Origin: Aquisphaera insulae
GTDB taxonomy: Bacteria > Planctomycetota > Planctomycetia > Isosphaerales > Isosphaeraceae
Direction of reading: 5' to 3'
Length of the DNA: 64,000 nucleotides
Assembly (NCBI RefSeq): GCF_011064615.1
Contig: NZ_JAALJH010000032.1
Coordinates: forward strand, 27,877 to 91,876
Below the pieces are notes generated by a model. The model had not been told where the DNA came from. It saw only the letters and a list, made by a program, of their open reading frames with translations, and made no database searches. Every line of letters starts with the position of its first letter. Position 1 is the first letter of the stretch. Of the stretch, positions 1 to 8,586 are shown one piece after another. A program made the translations under genes and the position numbers.

Positions 1-316
1 CGGCGGCCGCCCGCTCCGGCTTCGCCCGCTGCCGCCGCCACTCGTCGATCATTCGCGACCGGCAAAGCCGGCCGAGCCAGCCGCGGAACCGCCGCGACGG
101 GTCGTAGCGATAGCCCCGCATCCGCCCCGCCAGCTCGATCCAGATCCGCTGGCAGAGGTCCTCCGCCGCGGCCGGCTGGAACCGGCCGGCCGCGACGCCC
201 CGACGGATCGCCCGGTCGTAGCGGCGGATGAACTCGGCCCAGGCGTCGTGGTCGGCCCAGTCGCCCAGCCGTTCGAGGAGGGCCCCGTCCGTGGTCTCTC
301 CCGGCTCGGTCCGCAT
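1..316 (-). CDS. ECF RNA polymerase sigma factor, partial (runs off the left edge)
   Basis: The minus strand reads open from an ATG at 316 to the window edge, giving the first 105 residues of a sigma-70 family ECF factor. Region 2 is recognisable: an acidic start (LLERLGDWADHDAWAEFI), then AAEDLCQRIWIELAGRM and the region 2.4-like stretch FRGWLGRLCRSRMIDEWRR. ECF factors of this type direct core polymerase to a small regulon, and planctomycetes carry many. Region 4 lies outside the window, so the partner regulator and target cannot be judged. It is divergent from the PEP-CTERM gene, with about 155 bp between the two starts. Confidence 0.8.
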   Translation of the reverse strand, partial: MRTEPGETTDGALLERLGDWADHDAWAEFIRRYDRAIRRGVAAGRFQPAAAEDLCQRIWIELAGRMRGYRYDPSRRFRGWLGRLCRSRMIDEWRRQRAKPERAAA

Positions 317-473
317 CGATCACCTCCCCGCGCCCGGGCGATGTCGATCCCTCGGGATCGAGTTAATCCACTTCGTCATGATTGTTGGACCCCGTTCAGA
401 CTACTCGATGGCCGATTCGCCGGGCCATTGCGTGTCGTATTTTTGCCCCGCAGGCCGCAACAAGGAGTGCCTC

Positions 474-1271
474 ATGCCTCGCTCGATCGCCCGCCGGATC
501 CTCACGCTCACCGTCCTCCTCGGTGTCGCCGGCTCGGCCTCCGTTCGCGCCGGCGACCTGATCACCTTCGAGACCACGCCCGACGGGAGCACGCCCATCG
601 ACAACGCTCGGCTCATCGATCCGTACGCGATCTCCGGAGGGGGGACGGTCCGGTTCTTCTTCGACACGAACGATAACAACGTATTCGACGCCGGCGTGGA
701 CCGCCTGCCCCGGTTCGAGGAGGTCGGCACCGACGGCAACGACGGGTTCGTGGCCCGCTCCGTGGGCGATGGCGTCCACGACCGGGCGCGGCGAGGCTAC
801 GGCGACGAGCTCGGGCATTTCTTCCTCCGGCAGCCGGATGGGATCGGCACCCTGCCGGGCCCATTCATCATCGCCTATGACACGACCCAGACGATCCGCG
901 AGTTCTCGGGCGAGATCTGGGACATCGACGCGGGCGAGCAGTGGCGGGTGGACGTGCTGAACGCGTCGAATGACGTCCTGGCCACGCTCAGGTCCCCAAA
1001 AGGGGTCGGGGTCAACAATCCGGACAGCCTGGACAGCCTGCCGTGGCTGTTCGGCTTCAAGGATCTCGCCGACGGCGTGGTGGCGATCCGGCTGACATTC
1101 ATCGGCGACAAATCCGACGGCATCGGCCTGGCGTTCAACAACTTCAGCCCCACGTTCGCCGTGGCGGGCTCGGTCGTCCCCGAGCCGTCGAGCGTCGTCC
1201 TGCTGGCGATCGGCCTGGCCGCGGCGGCGGGTTTCGCGCGGCGCCGAGGCGGTGGGCCGCTTGCGGGATGA
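474..1271 (+). CDS. PEP-CTERM sorting domain protein
   Basis: A secreted protein of 265 aa. The start at 474 is preferred over upstream in-frame starts because AAGGAG lies at 462-467 and a basic-plus-hydrophobic signal peptide follows (MPRSIARRILTLTVLLGVAG). The C-terminus has the tripartite PEP-CTERM signal: VPEP near residue 235, a hydrophobic helix, then a basic FARRR cluster. In this family the tail is recognised by an exosortase-type transpeptidase and the protein goes to the cell surface or matrix. The central part has Asp/Asn-rich loops but no enzyme domain I recognise. The stop codon lies inside the promoter of the next gene pair. Confidence 0.82.
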   Translation: MPRSIARRILTLTVLLGVAGSASVRAGDLITFETTPDGSTPIDNARLIDPYAISGGGTVRFFFDTNDNNVFDAGVDRLPRFEEVGTDGNDGFVARSVGDGVHDRARRGYGDELGHFFLRQPDGIGTLPGPFIIAYDTTQTIREFSGEIWDIDAGEQWRVDVLNASNDVLATLRSPKGVGVNNPDSLDSLPWLFGFKDLADGVVAIRLTFIGDKSDGIGLAFNNFSPTFAVAGSVVPEPSSVVLLAIGLAAAAGFARRRGGGPLAG

Positions 1272-1296
1272 TAGCATTTCCTGCATACTGATAGCA
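1261..1296 (+). promoter_or_regulatory. Promoter with a repeated operator-like octamer for the FitA/VapC pair
   Basis: TTGCGG at 1261-1266 and CATACT at 1284-1289 are separated by 17 bp and fit a sigma-70 type promoter. The octamer TGATAGCA occurs at 1269-1276 and again at 1289-1296, exactly 20 bp apart (two helical turns), bracketing the -10 element. Ribbon-helix-helix antitoxins of the FitA type bind such repeats and repress their own operon, so autoregulation is a reasonable inference. The -35 element overlaps the end of the PEP-CTERM gene. Confidence 0.5.
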
Positions 1297-1326
1297 GTGC
1301 TGTCGATCCTTCGGAGTCGCCATCAG

Positions 1327-1581
1327 ATGCCCGCCGTCACCATTCGCAATCTCTCCGAGGAAGTCCACCGCGCGCTGAAACTGCGAGCGGCTCTTCATGG
1401 CCGCAGTGCCGAGGCCGAAATGCGCGCGATCCTGGAGGACGCGGTTCGTCCGGCGAATCGCGTTCGCATCGGCTCGGCGCTGTCCGCGCTGGGTCGCGAT
1501 GCGGGGTTGTCCGACGCCGATTTGGAGGCGCTCGAACAGGCTCGGGACAGGAGCCCTGCCGATCCGTTGAGCTTCGAATGA
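1327..1581 (+). CDS. FitA-like ribbon-helix-helix antitoxin
   Basis: An 84-aa protein starting MPAVTIRNLSEEVHRALKLR, the typical N-terminal ribbon-helix-helix of FitA/VapB-type antitoxins (beta strand TIRNL, then helices with RAALHGRSAEAEMRAIL). The C-terminal third is acidic and would wrap the toxin. The start at 1327 is chosen over an earlier in-frame codon because the RHH fold begins there and GGAG lies about 12 bp upstream. The stop overlaps the toxin start by 4 bp (ATGA), so the two are translationally coupled. Role: neutralises the PIN toxin and represses the operon. Confidence 0.85.
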   Translation: MPAVTIRNLSEEVHRALKLRAALHGRSAEAEMRAILEDAVRPANRVRIGSALSALGRDAGLSDADLEALEQARDRSPADPLSFE

Positions 1582-1991
1582 TTATCCTCGACACGAATGT
1601 CATCTCGGAAGCGATGAAGCCGGATCCGGCTCCCGCAGTCCGCGACTGGCTGGACGAACAGATTGCGGAGACGCTCTATCTGTCGAGCGTCACGATCGCC
1701 GAGTTGCTGTTCGGCATCGGCGCACTCCCCGAAGGGCAACGGAAGAAGAAGCTGAGCATGGCCCTGGATGGGCTCCTCGACCTGTTCGACGGCCGCATCC
1801 TCCCCTTCGACACGGAGGCTGCCCGCTGCTATGGCGATCTGGCCGTCGCGGCCCGCCGTGCGGGCAAGGGCTTCCCGATGCCTGACGGCTACATCGCCGC
1901 GATCGCCGTCGCCCGCGGCTCCATCGTGGCAACGCGCGACACGAGCGCCTTCGAGGCCGCGGGCGTCGCCGTTATGAACCCGTGGACGTAG
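1578..1991 (+). CDS. VapC/FitB-type PIN-domain toxin ribonuclease
   Basis: A 137-aa PIN-domain protein. The acidic metal-binding residues are visible: D5 in MIILDTNVIS, E42 in TIAELLFG, D103 in PMPDGYIAAIA and D121 in ATRDTSAF. PIN toxins use Mg/Mn to cut RNA, often tRNA or rRNA, and are blocked by the upstream antitoxin. The length is normal for VapC, all four acidic positions are intact and the gene appears functional. It ends before a gap of about 270 bp that leads to the DUF1549 gene, so the pair is a free-standing two-gene operon. Confidence 0.88.
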   Translation: MIILDTNVISEAMKPDPAPAVRDWLDEQIAETLYLSSVTIAELLFGIGALPEGQRKKKLSMALDGLLDLFDGRILPFDTEAARCYGDLAVAARRAGKGFPMPDGYIAAIAVARGSIVATRDTSAFEAAGVAVMNPWT

Positions 1992-2259
1992 CGGCTTCGG
2001 AGGCGGTGCAGGGCCCTGGTTCGGCTCCATCCACCCTGGCCCCTTCAACCGGGGTGTGCTAAAGTCAAGGTGAGGCTCCGCGAGGGTCTTCTCCACGGGA
2101 AGGCAGCGAGCTCGCGAACACGACACCCGCCGACCGCGATACACCGGACGGCGAGCGGTGTTTCATGCTCAGGGCGATCACGCGATCGTCCCCTCCCCGC
2201 CGCGACTGGCGGCCCCGCATGGTCCTTGCGGCATGCACTCGGAATGAGCAGGTTCGATC

Positions 2260-3981
2260 ATGGCGACGACGCTGTCTCGCCTGGGCCTGACGGTAATCCT
2301 CCTGGTTGTCTCGATCGGCCAGGTGGCGGCCCAGACCACGCCCACGCCCACCCCCACCCCCACGCAGTCGAAGCCGAAGCCGTCAACATCCACGTCGGCG
2401 CCGGCCCGCAAGAAGCCCATCGACCCGCTCTATGAGTCGAGCAAGAAGCCGGAGGCGACCGGCCCGATCGACCGCGCGGTCTTCGCGAAGCTGGCGGAGC
2501 TCGGCGTCGAGCCGGTGCTCTGCTCGGACGCGGTCTTCCTCCGCCGCGCCTATCTCGACGTGATCGGCACCCTGCCCACGGCGGCCGAGGCCCGCCATTT
2601 CTTCAACGAGTCCGACAGCTCCAAACGCCGGGGCGCCCTGGTCGACCGCCTGCTCGAGCGGGATGAGTTCGCCACCTACCAGGCGATGCGCTGGGGGGAC
2701 GTGCTCCGGATCAAGGCCGAGTTCCCGGTGAACCTCTGGCCGAACGCCGCCCAGGCGTATCATCGCTGGGTCCGGGACTCGATCGCCGCCAACAAGCCGT
2801 ATGACCAGTTCGCCCGCGAGTTGCTCACGTCCAGCGGCAGCAACTTCCGGGTCGGCCCGGTGAACTTCTACCGGGCCGTGCAGAACCGGACGCCCGAGGG
2901 GATCGCCACCGCGACCGCACTGACCCTGATGGGCACCCGCGCCGGCAACTGGCCCCCGGAGCGGCTCAAGGGGATGGCCGCGTTCTTCTCCCAGATCAGC
3001 TACAAGCCGACCCGGGAGTGGAAGGAACAGTGCGTGGTCTGGGACCCCTTCCGCACCGTGACCCAGCGGGATGAGAACGCGACCCAGATGCCCAAGGGCT
3101 TCGACGACGACCCGGCGCCCGTCGCCCCCAAACCGTTGCTCGCCGTCTTCCCCGACGGGACCTCGATCACGATCCAGCCCGACCGCGACCCCCGCGAGGT
3201 CTTCGCCGACTGGCTGATCCGGCCCGAGAACCCGTGGTTCACCCGGACGATCGCCAATCGGATCTGGTCCTGGCTGCTGGGCCGGGGCGTCGTCCACGAG
3301 CCGGACGACTTCCGCGACGACAATCCCCCGTGCAACCCGGAGCTCCTCGCCTGCCTCGAGCGGGCGATGATCGAGGCGAAGTACGACCTGAAGCAGTACT
3401 ATCGGACCGTGCTCAACAGCCAGACCTATCAGCTCACGTCGATCGTCCGATCGGAGGATCCGGCCGCCGCGGCGAACTTCGCGAGCTATCCGGTCCGGCG
3501 GCTCGACGCCGAGGTCCTGATCGACGCCATCAACAAGATCACCGGGACGACCGAACTCTACACCAGTCCCATCCCCGAGCCGTTCACGTATATCCCCGGG
3601 GACATGCCGGCGATCGCGATCGCCGACGGCAGCATCAGCAGCCCGTTCCTGACGCTCTTCGGCCGCTCGGCGCGGGCCACCGGCATGGAGAACGAGCGGA
3701 ACAACCGGACCATGCCCGCCCAGTGGCTCGAGACCCTGAACTCGTCGCACATCCAGCGGAAGCTGGAAGACGGCCCCAGGATCAAGGCGATCTTCGCCGG
3801 CGACCGCCGCGCGGCGGACATCCTCAACGACCTCTACCTGACCATCCTCTCCCGGCCGCCCTTGGCCTCGGAGAAGAAGATCATCACGGCGTACTTCCGC
3901 ACCGCCGAGGCGCGGAGCACGCTGGCCGTCGACCTCCCCTGGACCCTGATCAACAGTTACGAGTTCCTTTACAGGCACTGA
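2260..3981 (+). CDS. DUF1549 and DUF1553 domain secreted protein
   Basis: 573 aa with a signal peptide (MATTLSRLGLTVILLVVSIG, cleavage near VAAQ) and a Thr-Pro-rich linker of alternating TP residues at about 27-36. A DUF1549-like region follows (roughly 65-250; FLRRAYLDVIGTLPTAAEAR, RWGDVLR), then DUF1553 (roughly 310-560; PENPWFTRTIANRIWSWLLG, near the C-terminus LYLTILSRPP). Planctomycetes encode dozens of these proteins, usually paired with a DUF1501 gene as here, 27 bp downstream. The heme c CxxCH motif found in many longer relatives is absent, so this is a compact version. The biochemical role is unknown; roles in polysaccharide or sulfated-substrate breakdown are only suggested by neighbourhoods. 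Confidence 0.85.
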   Translation: MATTLSRLGLTVILLVVSIGQVAAQTTPTPTPTPTQSKPKPSTSTSAPARKKPIDPLYESSKKPEATGPIDRAVFAKLAELGVEPVLCSDAVFLRRAYLDVIGTLPTAAEARHFFNESDSSKRRGALVDRLLERDEFATYQAMRWGDVLRIKAEFPVNLWPNAAQAYHRWVRDSIAANKPYDQFARELLTSSGSNFRVGPVNFYRAVQNRTPEGIATATALTLMGTRAGNWPPERLKGMAAFFSQISYKPTREWKEQCVVWDPFRTVTQRDENATQMPKGFDDDPAPVAPKPLLAVFPDGTSITIQPDRDPREVFADWLIRPENPWFTRTIANRIWSWLLGRGVVHEPDDFRDDNPPCNPELLACLERAMIEAKYDLKQYYRTVLNSQTYQLTSIVRSEDPAAAANFASYPVRRLDAEVLIDAINKITGTTELYTSPIPEPFTYIPGDMPAIAIADGSISSPFLTLFGRSARATGMENERNNRTMPAQWLETLNSSHIQRKLEDGPRIKAIFAGDRRAADILNDLYLTILSRPPLASEKKIITAYFRTAEARSTLAVDLPWTLINSYEFLYRH

Positions 3982-4008
3982 TCGCCCGATCTGCCGAGGA
4001 TACCGATC

Positions 4009-5403
4009 ATGAACCCTCCCCACGGCCTTGATGACCCGACCGGGACGACCCGGCGCGAGGCGCTGCGGCGGGGCCTCCAGTGTGCGGCCGGCCTGGCCGT
4101 GGCCGACGGGCTCTCCGCCTGGCCCGCCGCGCCGGCCGATGATTTCGACGCCGACACCGCGACCACGACCCCGGCGGCGGCGAAGCCCGCCGGCCCGGTC
4201 CGGGCGAAGTCGGTGATCCAGGTCTTCCTCTGGGGCGGGATGTCCCACAACGACACCTGGGACCCCAAGCCCGAGGCGGGCTACGACTACATGGGCGAGT
4301 TCTCCAAGGTCATCGACACCAACGTCGCGGGCTTCCAGATCAACCAGCTCTTCCCCAAGCTGGCGACCCAGGCCGACAAGTTCTCGCTGATCCGGAGCAT
4401 GACCCACGGCAACAACGGCCACGAGACCGCCGCCTACCTGATGCAGACCGGCCACGCCCCGGGCGAGCGGCTGGCCTATCCGAGCGTCGGCGCGGTCTTC
4501 TCGATGTTCAAGGGGAACGAGTACAAGGGGATCATCCCGCCCTACATCGTCCTGACGAGCGCGGCGGGGCGGTTCTCCGAGGAGGGATTCCTCGGCCCCA
4601 AGTACAAGCCGTTCGCCACCGGCGGGGATCCCAACGCCCCCAGGTTCGAGGTCGAGGGGATCATCGCGCGGGGGATCTCCGACGACCGCCAGCGGTCACG
4701 CCGCGAGCTGCTCGACGGGCTTGACACCATGGGCCGGGCGATGGCCGGCAGCGCCGAGCTCGAGGCCGCCCGCGAGGCCAAGGCCCGCGCCGACGAGCTG
4801 ATCCTGGGCAAGGGCAAGGAGGTCTTCGACCTGACCAAGGAGAAGGCCGACCTGCGCGACCGCTACGGCCGCAACACCTTCGGCCAGGAATGCCTGGTGG
4901 CCCGGCGGCTGGTGGAATCCGGCGTCCCCTACGTGGCGATCAACTACCCCGGCGGCTGGGACACCCACAGCAACCATTTCGCCACCATGCGGCGGCAGTG
5001 CCCGCAGCTCGACCAGGGGATCGCCGCGCTGCTGGCGGACCTCCAGGACCGTCGGCTGCTCGACACGACGCTCGTCTGGTGCTCCGGCGAGTTCGGCCGC
5101 GGCCCGAAGGTGGACTGGCAGCCCCCCTGGAACGGCGGCCGGAACCATCACGGGGCCGTCTTCAGCGTGCTCGTGGCCGGCGGCGGGTTCAAGGGGGGCC
5201 ACATCGTGGGATCCTCCGACGGCAAGGCCGAGGAGGTCCGCGACCGGCCCGTCTACCCGGTGGACCTGCTGGGCAGCATCTACAAGCTCGGCGGGATCGA
5301 CGCGACCGCCAGCCTGCCCCACCCCGAGGGCCTGGAGGCCCACATCCTCCCCGCCAGCTCCGAGGGGGTGAAGTCGGCCGGCCTGCTCGCCGAGATCATG
5401 TAG
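4009..5403 (+). CDS. DUF1501 domain protein (Tat-exported, sulfatase-like fold)
   Basis: 464 aa. The N-terminus has a twin-arginine signal (TRREALRRGLQ, about residues 13-23) followed by a moderately hydrophobic stretch. The body carries DUF1501 landmarks: VIQVFLWGGMSHNDTWDPKP, MTHGNNGHETAAYLMQTGH, WDTHSNHF and VWCSGEFGRGP. The family belongs to the alkaline phosphatase/sulfatase-like superfamily, but its substrate is not established. It follows the DUF1549/1553 gene by 27 bp with GAGGA ahead of its ATG, and a paired export and function for the two products is the usual inference. Confidence 0.87.
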   Translation: MNPPHGLDDPTGTTRREALRRGLQCAAGLAVADGLSAWPAAPADDFDADTATTTPAAAKPAGPVRAKSVIQVFLWGGMSHNDTWDPKPEAGYDYMGEFSKVIDTNVAGFQINQLFPKLATQADKFSLIRSMTHGNNGHETAAYLMQTGHAPGERLAYPSVGAVFSMFKGNEYKGIIPPYIVLTSAAGRFSEEGFLGPKYKPFATGGDPNAPRFEVEGIIARGISDDRQRSRRELLDGLDTMGRAMAGSAELEAAREAKARADELILGKGKEVFDLTKEKADLRDRYGRNTFGQECLVARRLVESGVPYVAINYPGGWDTHSNHFATMRRQCPQLDQGIAALLADLQDRRLLDTTLVWCSGEFGRGPKVDWQPPWNGGRNHHGAVFSVLVAGGGFKGGHIVGSSDGKAEEVRDRPVYPVDLLGSIYKLGGIDATASLPHPEGLEAHILPASSEGVKSAGLLAEIM

Positions 5404-5443
5404 CCGCAAGGTCCCCCGCGGCCCGTCAACAGGCAGAACCCGG

Positions 5444-5560
5444 GTTGAAGGGCAGGCAGGAAGGCCTGCCCCCCGGCTTTGAAGCCCGGTCCTTAGCAAG
5501 AAATCGGGGGACAGGCATTCTTGCCTGTCCCGAAGCCAACCCACAATGGAGCCGTGACAA
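5444..5560. repeat. Composite palindromic repeat, copy 1 (second copy near 21.83 kb)
   Basis: Three short inverted repeats lie in tandem: one around 5451-5470 (GGCAGGCAGG/CCTGCC type), one around 5473-5489 (CCGGCTTTGAAGCCCGG) and one at 5509-5530 (GGACAGGC...GCCTGTCC). After them comes AGCCAA and a GCCGTGACA box at about 5551-5559. The same order of elements recurs at about 21825-21945. The block lies just upstream of the pre-peptidase-domain gene and probably forms part of its 5' leader. Confidence 0.75.
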
Positions 5561-5570
5561 GGCACTCGTC

Positions 5571-7985
5571 ATGTCCATCGCGCAGCGGTTCACGATCACG
5601 GGCCTGGCCGGCTTGACCCTGGTCCTCCTCGAGGGCGCCGCGGTGGCGCAGCCGAAGCCCTACATCGGCTACGCCTATCCCGCGGGAGCCCAGCGGGGGA
5701 CGACCGTGAAGGTCCGGCTGGGCGGCCAGCAGCTCAACGACGTGGACCGCGTGGTCGTCACGGGGACCGGCGTGGAGGCGAAGGTGCTCGAATACCATCG
5801 CCACCTGAATCCCCAGGAGATCCAGCTCCTTCGCGGGCAGCTCGACGCGATCGGCGTCCGCCCGCCCCTCACGCCGAAGGCGAAGCAGGCCGCCGCCGCC
5901 AGGGCGAAGGCGAAGCCGAAGCCGCTCAGGCCGAAGGGGAAGGGGGGGGCGAATGCGAATGCGAACACGAACACGAATGCAACAGAAGCGATGGCGATGC
6001 CGGGGATGGGCATGGGCGCGGACGCGGCGGCGGCGTCCCCCGCCTTCGCGGCCCTCTCGCCGGACATGAAGCGGCTGGTCGAGCGTGTCAACAGGCGGAT
6101 CGAGACCTACGTCCAGCAGCCGGCCAGCAACGCGATCTCGAACATCGTCGAGGTCGAGGTGACCGTCGCGAAGGACGCCCCGCCCGGCCCGCGCGAGATC
6201 CGCCTGGTGACGTGGAAGGGGGTCTCCAACCCGCTGGTCTTCGACATCGGGGAGTTGCCGGAGATCCGTCGCGAGCCGATGAACACCGCCCAGATCCAGG
6301 TGCTCGGCAAGGAGGAGCAATCGCTCCGGAACCGGCCGGCGGACGAGGTCGAGCAGGCGGTGACGCTCCCCTGCACGCTCAACGGCCAGATCGCCTCGGG
6401 CGAGGTCAACCGCTATCGATTCGCCGCGAAGAAGGGCCAGAAGCTGGTCTTCTCCACGGCGGCCAGGCGGCTGATCCCGTTCCTGGCCGACGCCGTGCCC
6501 GGCTGGTTCCAGCCGGTCCTGACCCTCTACGACGCCTCGGGGCACGAGGTCGCGTACGACGACGACTACCGGTTCAAGCCCGATCCGGTCATCCTCTTCA
6601 AGGTCCCGAAGGACGGCGAGTACGTCCTGGTGATCAACGACGCCATCTTCCGCGGCCGGGAGGATTTCCTCTACCGGATCACCGCGGGCGAGCTGCCGTT
6701 CGTCACCAGCCTCTTCCCCCTGGGCGGCCCCGCCGGGAATCCGGCGAAGGTGAGCATGACGGGCTGGAACCTCGACGGCGCCACGCTCGACCCGCCGCCG
6801 AAGGGGGCCGGGCCCGGCATCGTCTCGCTGACCGCCAGGACCTCTGCGTTCGCGTCCAACCCGATGCCGTTCGCGATCGACAACCTGCCGGAGATCCTCG
6901 AGGGCGAGGCCCAGGGCGGAGCGACGTCGTCCTCGCCAGCCGGGTCGGAGGCCCCTCGGAAATTGACCATGCCCGTGATCGTCAACGGGCGGATCGAGCG
7001 GCCCGGGGATCGCGACGTGTTCGAGTTCCAGGGGCACGTCGGCGACCAGGTCGTCGCCGAGGTCGTCGCCCGCCGGCTCGACTCGCCGCTCGACTCGGTG
7101 CTGACCCTGTTCGACCCCTCGGGCAAGATCCTGGCGCGGAACGACGACCGCGAGGATCTCGGGGCGGGGATCAACACCCACAATGCGGATTCGTTCATCC
7201 TCCAGGAGCTGCCCGCGGACGGGACCTACCGGCTCCTGCTCGAGGACGCGGCGAAGGGGGGCGGCGAGGCGTACGGGTATCGTCTCCGGGTCAGCCCGCC
7301 GCGGCCCGACTTCAGCCTCCGGCTGGTGCCGTCGAGCCTGGCGATGCGGAGCAAGGGCGAGGCGTCGATCACGGTCCACGCGATCCGGACCGACGGGTTC
7401 ATCGGTCACATCGATCTCCGCCTGGCGACCACGACCGCCGGCTTCACCGCGGCGCCGGCGATGCTGGCGGCCGGCCAGGCCAAGGCCCCCATGCCGGTGA
7501 AGACGACGCTCACGGCGACGCCCGCGCCGGTGAACCTGGTCGTGGAGGGCGTCGCCCAGATCGACGGCCGCGAGGTCGTCCACCGTGCCGTGGGGGCCGA
7601 GGATCGCATGCAGGCCTTCCTCTGGCGCCACCTCGTCCCGACCGAGGATTTCCCGGTCCTCGTCTTCGACCCCAAGGCCGAGCCCGAGCCGAGGCGCAAG
7701 GTCCCCACCATCGTCCTGAACCTCGCCGACGATGACGACGACGAGGCCTCCCCCGCCAAGCCCGCCGCCAAACCGGCCGCGGAGAAGGCGATGACCAAGG
7801 CGAAGGCGGCCGACGGAACCGGAACCGCCGCGGCTCCGGCCCCGGCCAGGCCCGCCAAGAAGTTCACCGCGAAGCAGGTCGCCGGCCGGCTCCGCGAGCT
7901 GAAGGTCCTCTATGAGGAAGAGCTGCTCACCGAGGACTTCTACCGCAAGCAGGTCGCCGAGTGTCAGGTCTCCGGGCCGAAGTAG
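5571..7985 (+). CDS. Secreted protein with pre-peptidase C-terminal (PPC)-type beta domains
   Basis: 804 aa from the ATG at 5571; the same frame is open much further upstream, but the signal peptide (MSIAQRFTITGLAGLTLVLL, then AVAQP) fixes this start. A low-complexity Ala/Lys and Asn/Thr run is seen at about 105-135. Two PPC-like beta domains follow, each with the pattern of coded region, RYRF/VFEF, LDSVLTLFDPSGK and NDD...GEY (about 265-370 and 480-580). The C-terminus is acidic then Ala/Lys-rich, ending in a short helical domain. Such proteins commonly follow DUF1549/1501 genes in planctomycetes and are thought to act at the cell surface. No catalytic motif was found. Confidence 0.78.
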   Translation: MSIAQRFTITGLAGLTLVLLEGAAVAQPKPYIGYAYPAGAQRGTTVKVRLGGQQLNDVDRVVVTGTGVEAKVLEYHRHLNPQEIQLLRGQLDAIGVRPPLTPKAKQAAAARAKAKPKPLRPKGKGGANANANTNTNATEAMAMPGMGMGADAAAASPAFAALSPDMKRLVERVNRRIETYVQQPASNAISNIVEVEVTVAKDAPPGPREIRLVTWKGVSNPLVFDIGELPEIRREPMNTAQIQVLGKEEQSLRNRPADEVEQAVTLPCTLNGQIASGEVNRYRFAAKKGQKLVFSTAARRLIPFLADAVPGWFQPVLTLYDASGHEVAYDDDYRFKPDPVILFKVPKDGEYVLVINDAIFRGREDFLYRITAGELPFVTSLFPLGGPAGNPAKVSMTGWNLDGATLDPPPKGAGPGIVSLTARTSAFASNPMPFAIDNLPEILEGEAQGGATSSSPAGSEAPRKLTMPVIVNGRIERPGDRDVFEFQGHVGDQVVAEVVARRLDSPLDSVLTLFDPSGKILARNDDREDLGAGINTHNADSFILQELPADGTYRLLLEDAAKGGGEAYGYRLRVSPPRPDFSLRLVPSSLAMRSKGEASITVHAIRTDGFIGHIDLRLATTTAGFTAAPAMLAAGQAKAPMPVKTTLTATPAPVNLVVEGVAQIDGREVVHRAVGAEDRMQAFLWRHLVPTEDFPVLVFDPKAEPEPRRKVPTIVLNLADDDDDEASPAKPAAKPAAEKAMTKAKAADGTGTAAAPAPARPAKKFTAKQVAGRLRELKVLYEEELLTEDFYRKQVAECQVSGPK

Positions 7986-8260
7986 GAAGGGACCAACCTC
8001 GGAGGCACGGAGGCGAGGACGCCTGGAGGATGGCGGACCTTCTGCTACATCCTGCCGGCTTACAAGCTTGGCGGCGACAAGGCCCAGGCCATGCTCGCCG
8101 AATTGACGGCGCGGGGTGGGCACTGGGAGCGGATTCTCGGCGGCGTTCTGTTCGTATGCCGTCCGCCCGGAATGGACCTGGACCCGGTGCCCTGGGTCGA
8201 AAGAAACGCTCTGGCCCTCGCTCTGAGGTCCGTGCGCCTGAAGCGAACCTCACGCCGACG
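7986..8260. other. Intergenic region without a supported gene
   Basis: Between the PPC-domain gene and the first repeat array there are open frames on both strands, but none has a convincing start, ribosome site or protein-like composition. I see no RNA gene here. Confidence 0.5.
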
Positions 8261-8513
8261 ACGATCGAAGGCCCGCCGGCCGTGGGGTCGCTGCGCTCCT
8301 CCACAGCCACCCCATTGCTCGCTCGCGGCCGGGGGAGAGCCTGACGATCGAAGGCCCGCCGGCCGTGGGGTCGCTGCGCTCCTCCACAGCCACCCCATTG
8401 CTCGCTCGCGGCCGGGGGGAGAAGCCTGACGATCCAAGGCCCGCCGGCCGGGGGGTCGCTGCGATCCTCCACAGCCACCCCATTGCTCGCTCGCGGCCGG
8501 GGGGAGAAGCCTG
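8261..8513 (-). repeat. Tandem REP-like repeat array A (3 units) left of the RAYT gene
   Basis: Three near-identical units begin at 8261, 8344 and 8429 (unit lengths 83, 85 and about 85 bp). Each contains the core CCGTGGGGTCGCTGCGCTCC followed by TCCACAGCCACCCC and a GCTCGCTCGCGGCCGGGG segment; the third unit has a few substitutions. Within the core, CCGTGG and CCACAG can pair to form a hairpin. The array is the inverse orientation of array B on the other side of the transposase gene. The same core appears at 63.7 kb. Confidence 0.9.
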
Positions 8514-8586
8514 TGGAGATCAGAGGCGTGCCGACCCCTATGCACACGGCTTGTACATCCCAGGCTTGTGACCTACTTTCACTCTC

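Noticed and set aside
1992..2259. Gene or RNA between VapC and the DUF1549 gene
   Set aside because: Frames are short and shadow-like and no structured RNA could be recognised; it is most likely the promoter region of the DUF1549 operon.
2383..4455. Long minus-strand frame antisense to the DUF1549 and DUF1501 genes
   Set aside because: No domain, start signal or protein-like composition, and the opposite strand is clearly coding.
8261..8513. CRISPR array
   Set aside because: The repeats are tandem units of 83-85 bp with no unique spacers between short repeats, and the only cas-like gene in the window is a distant fragment.
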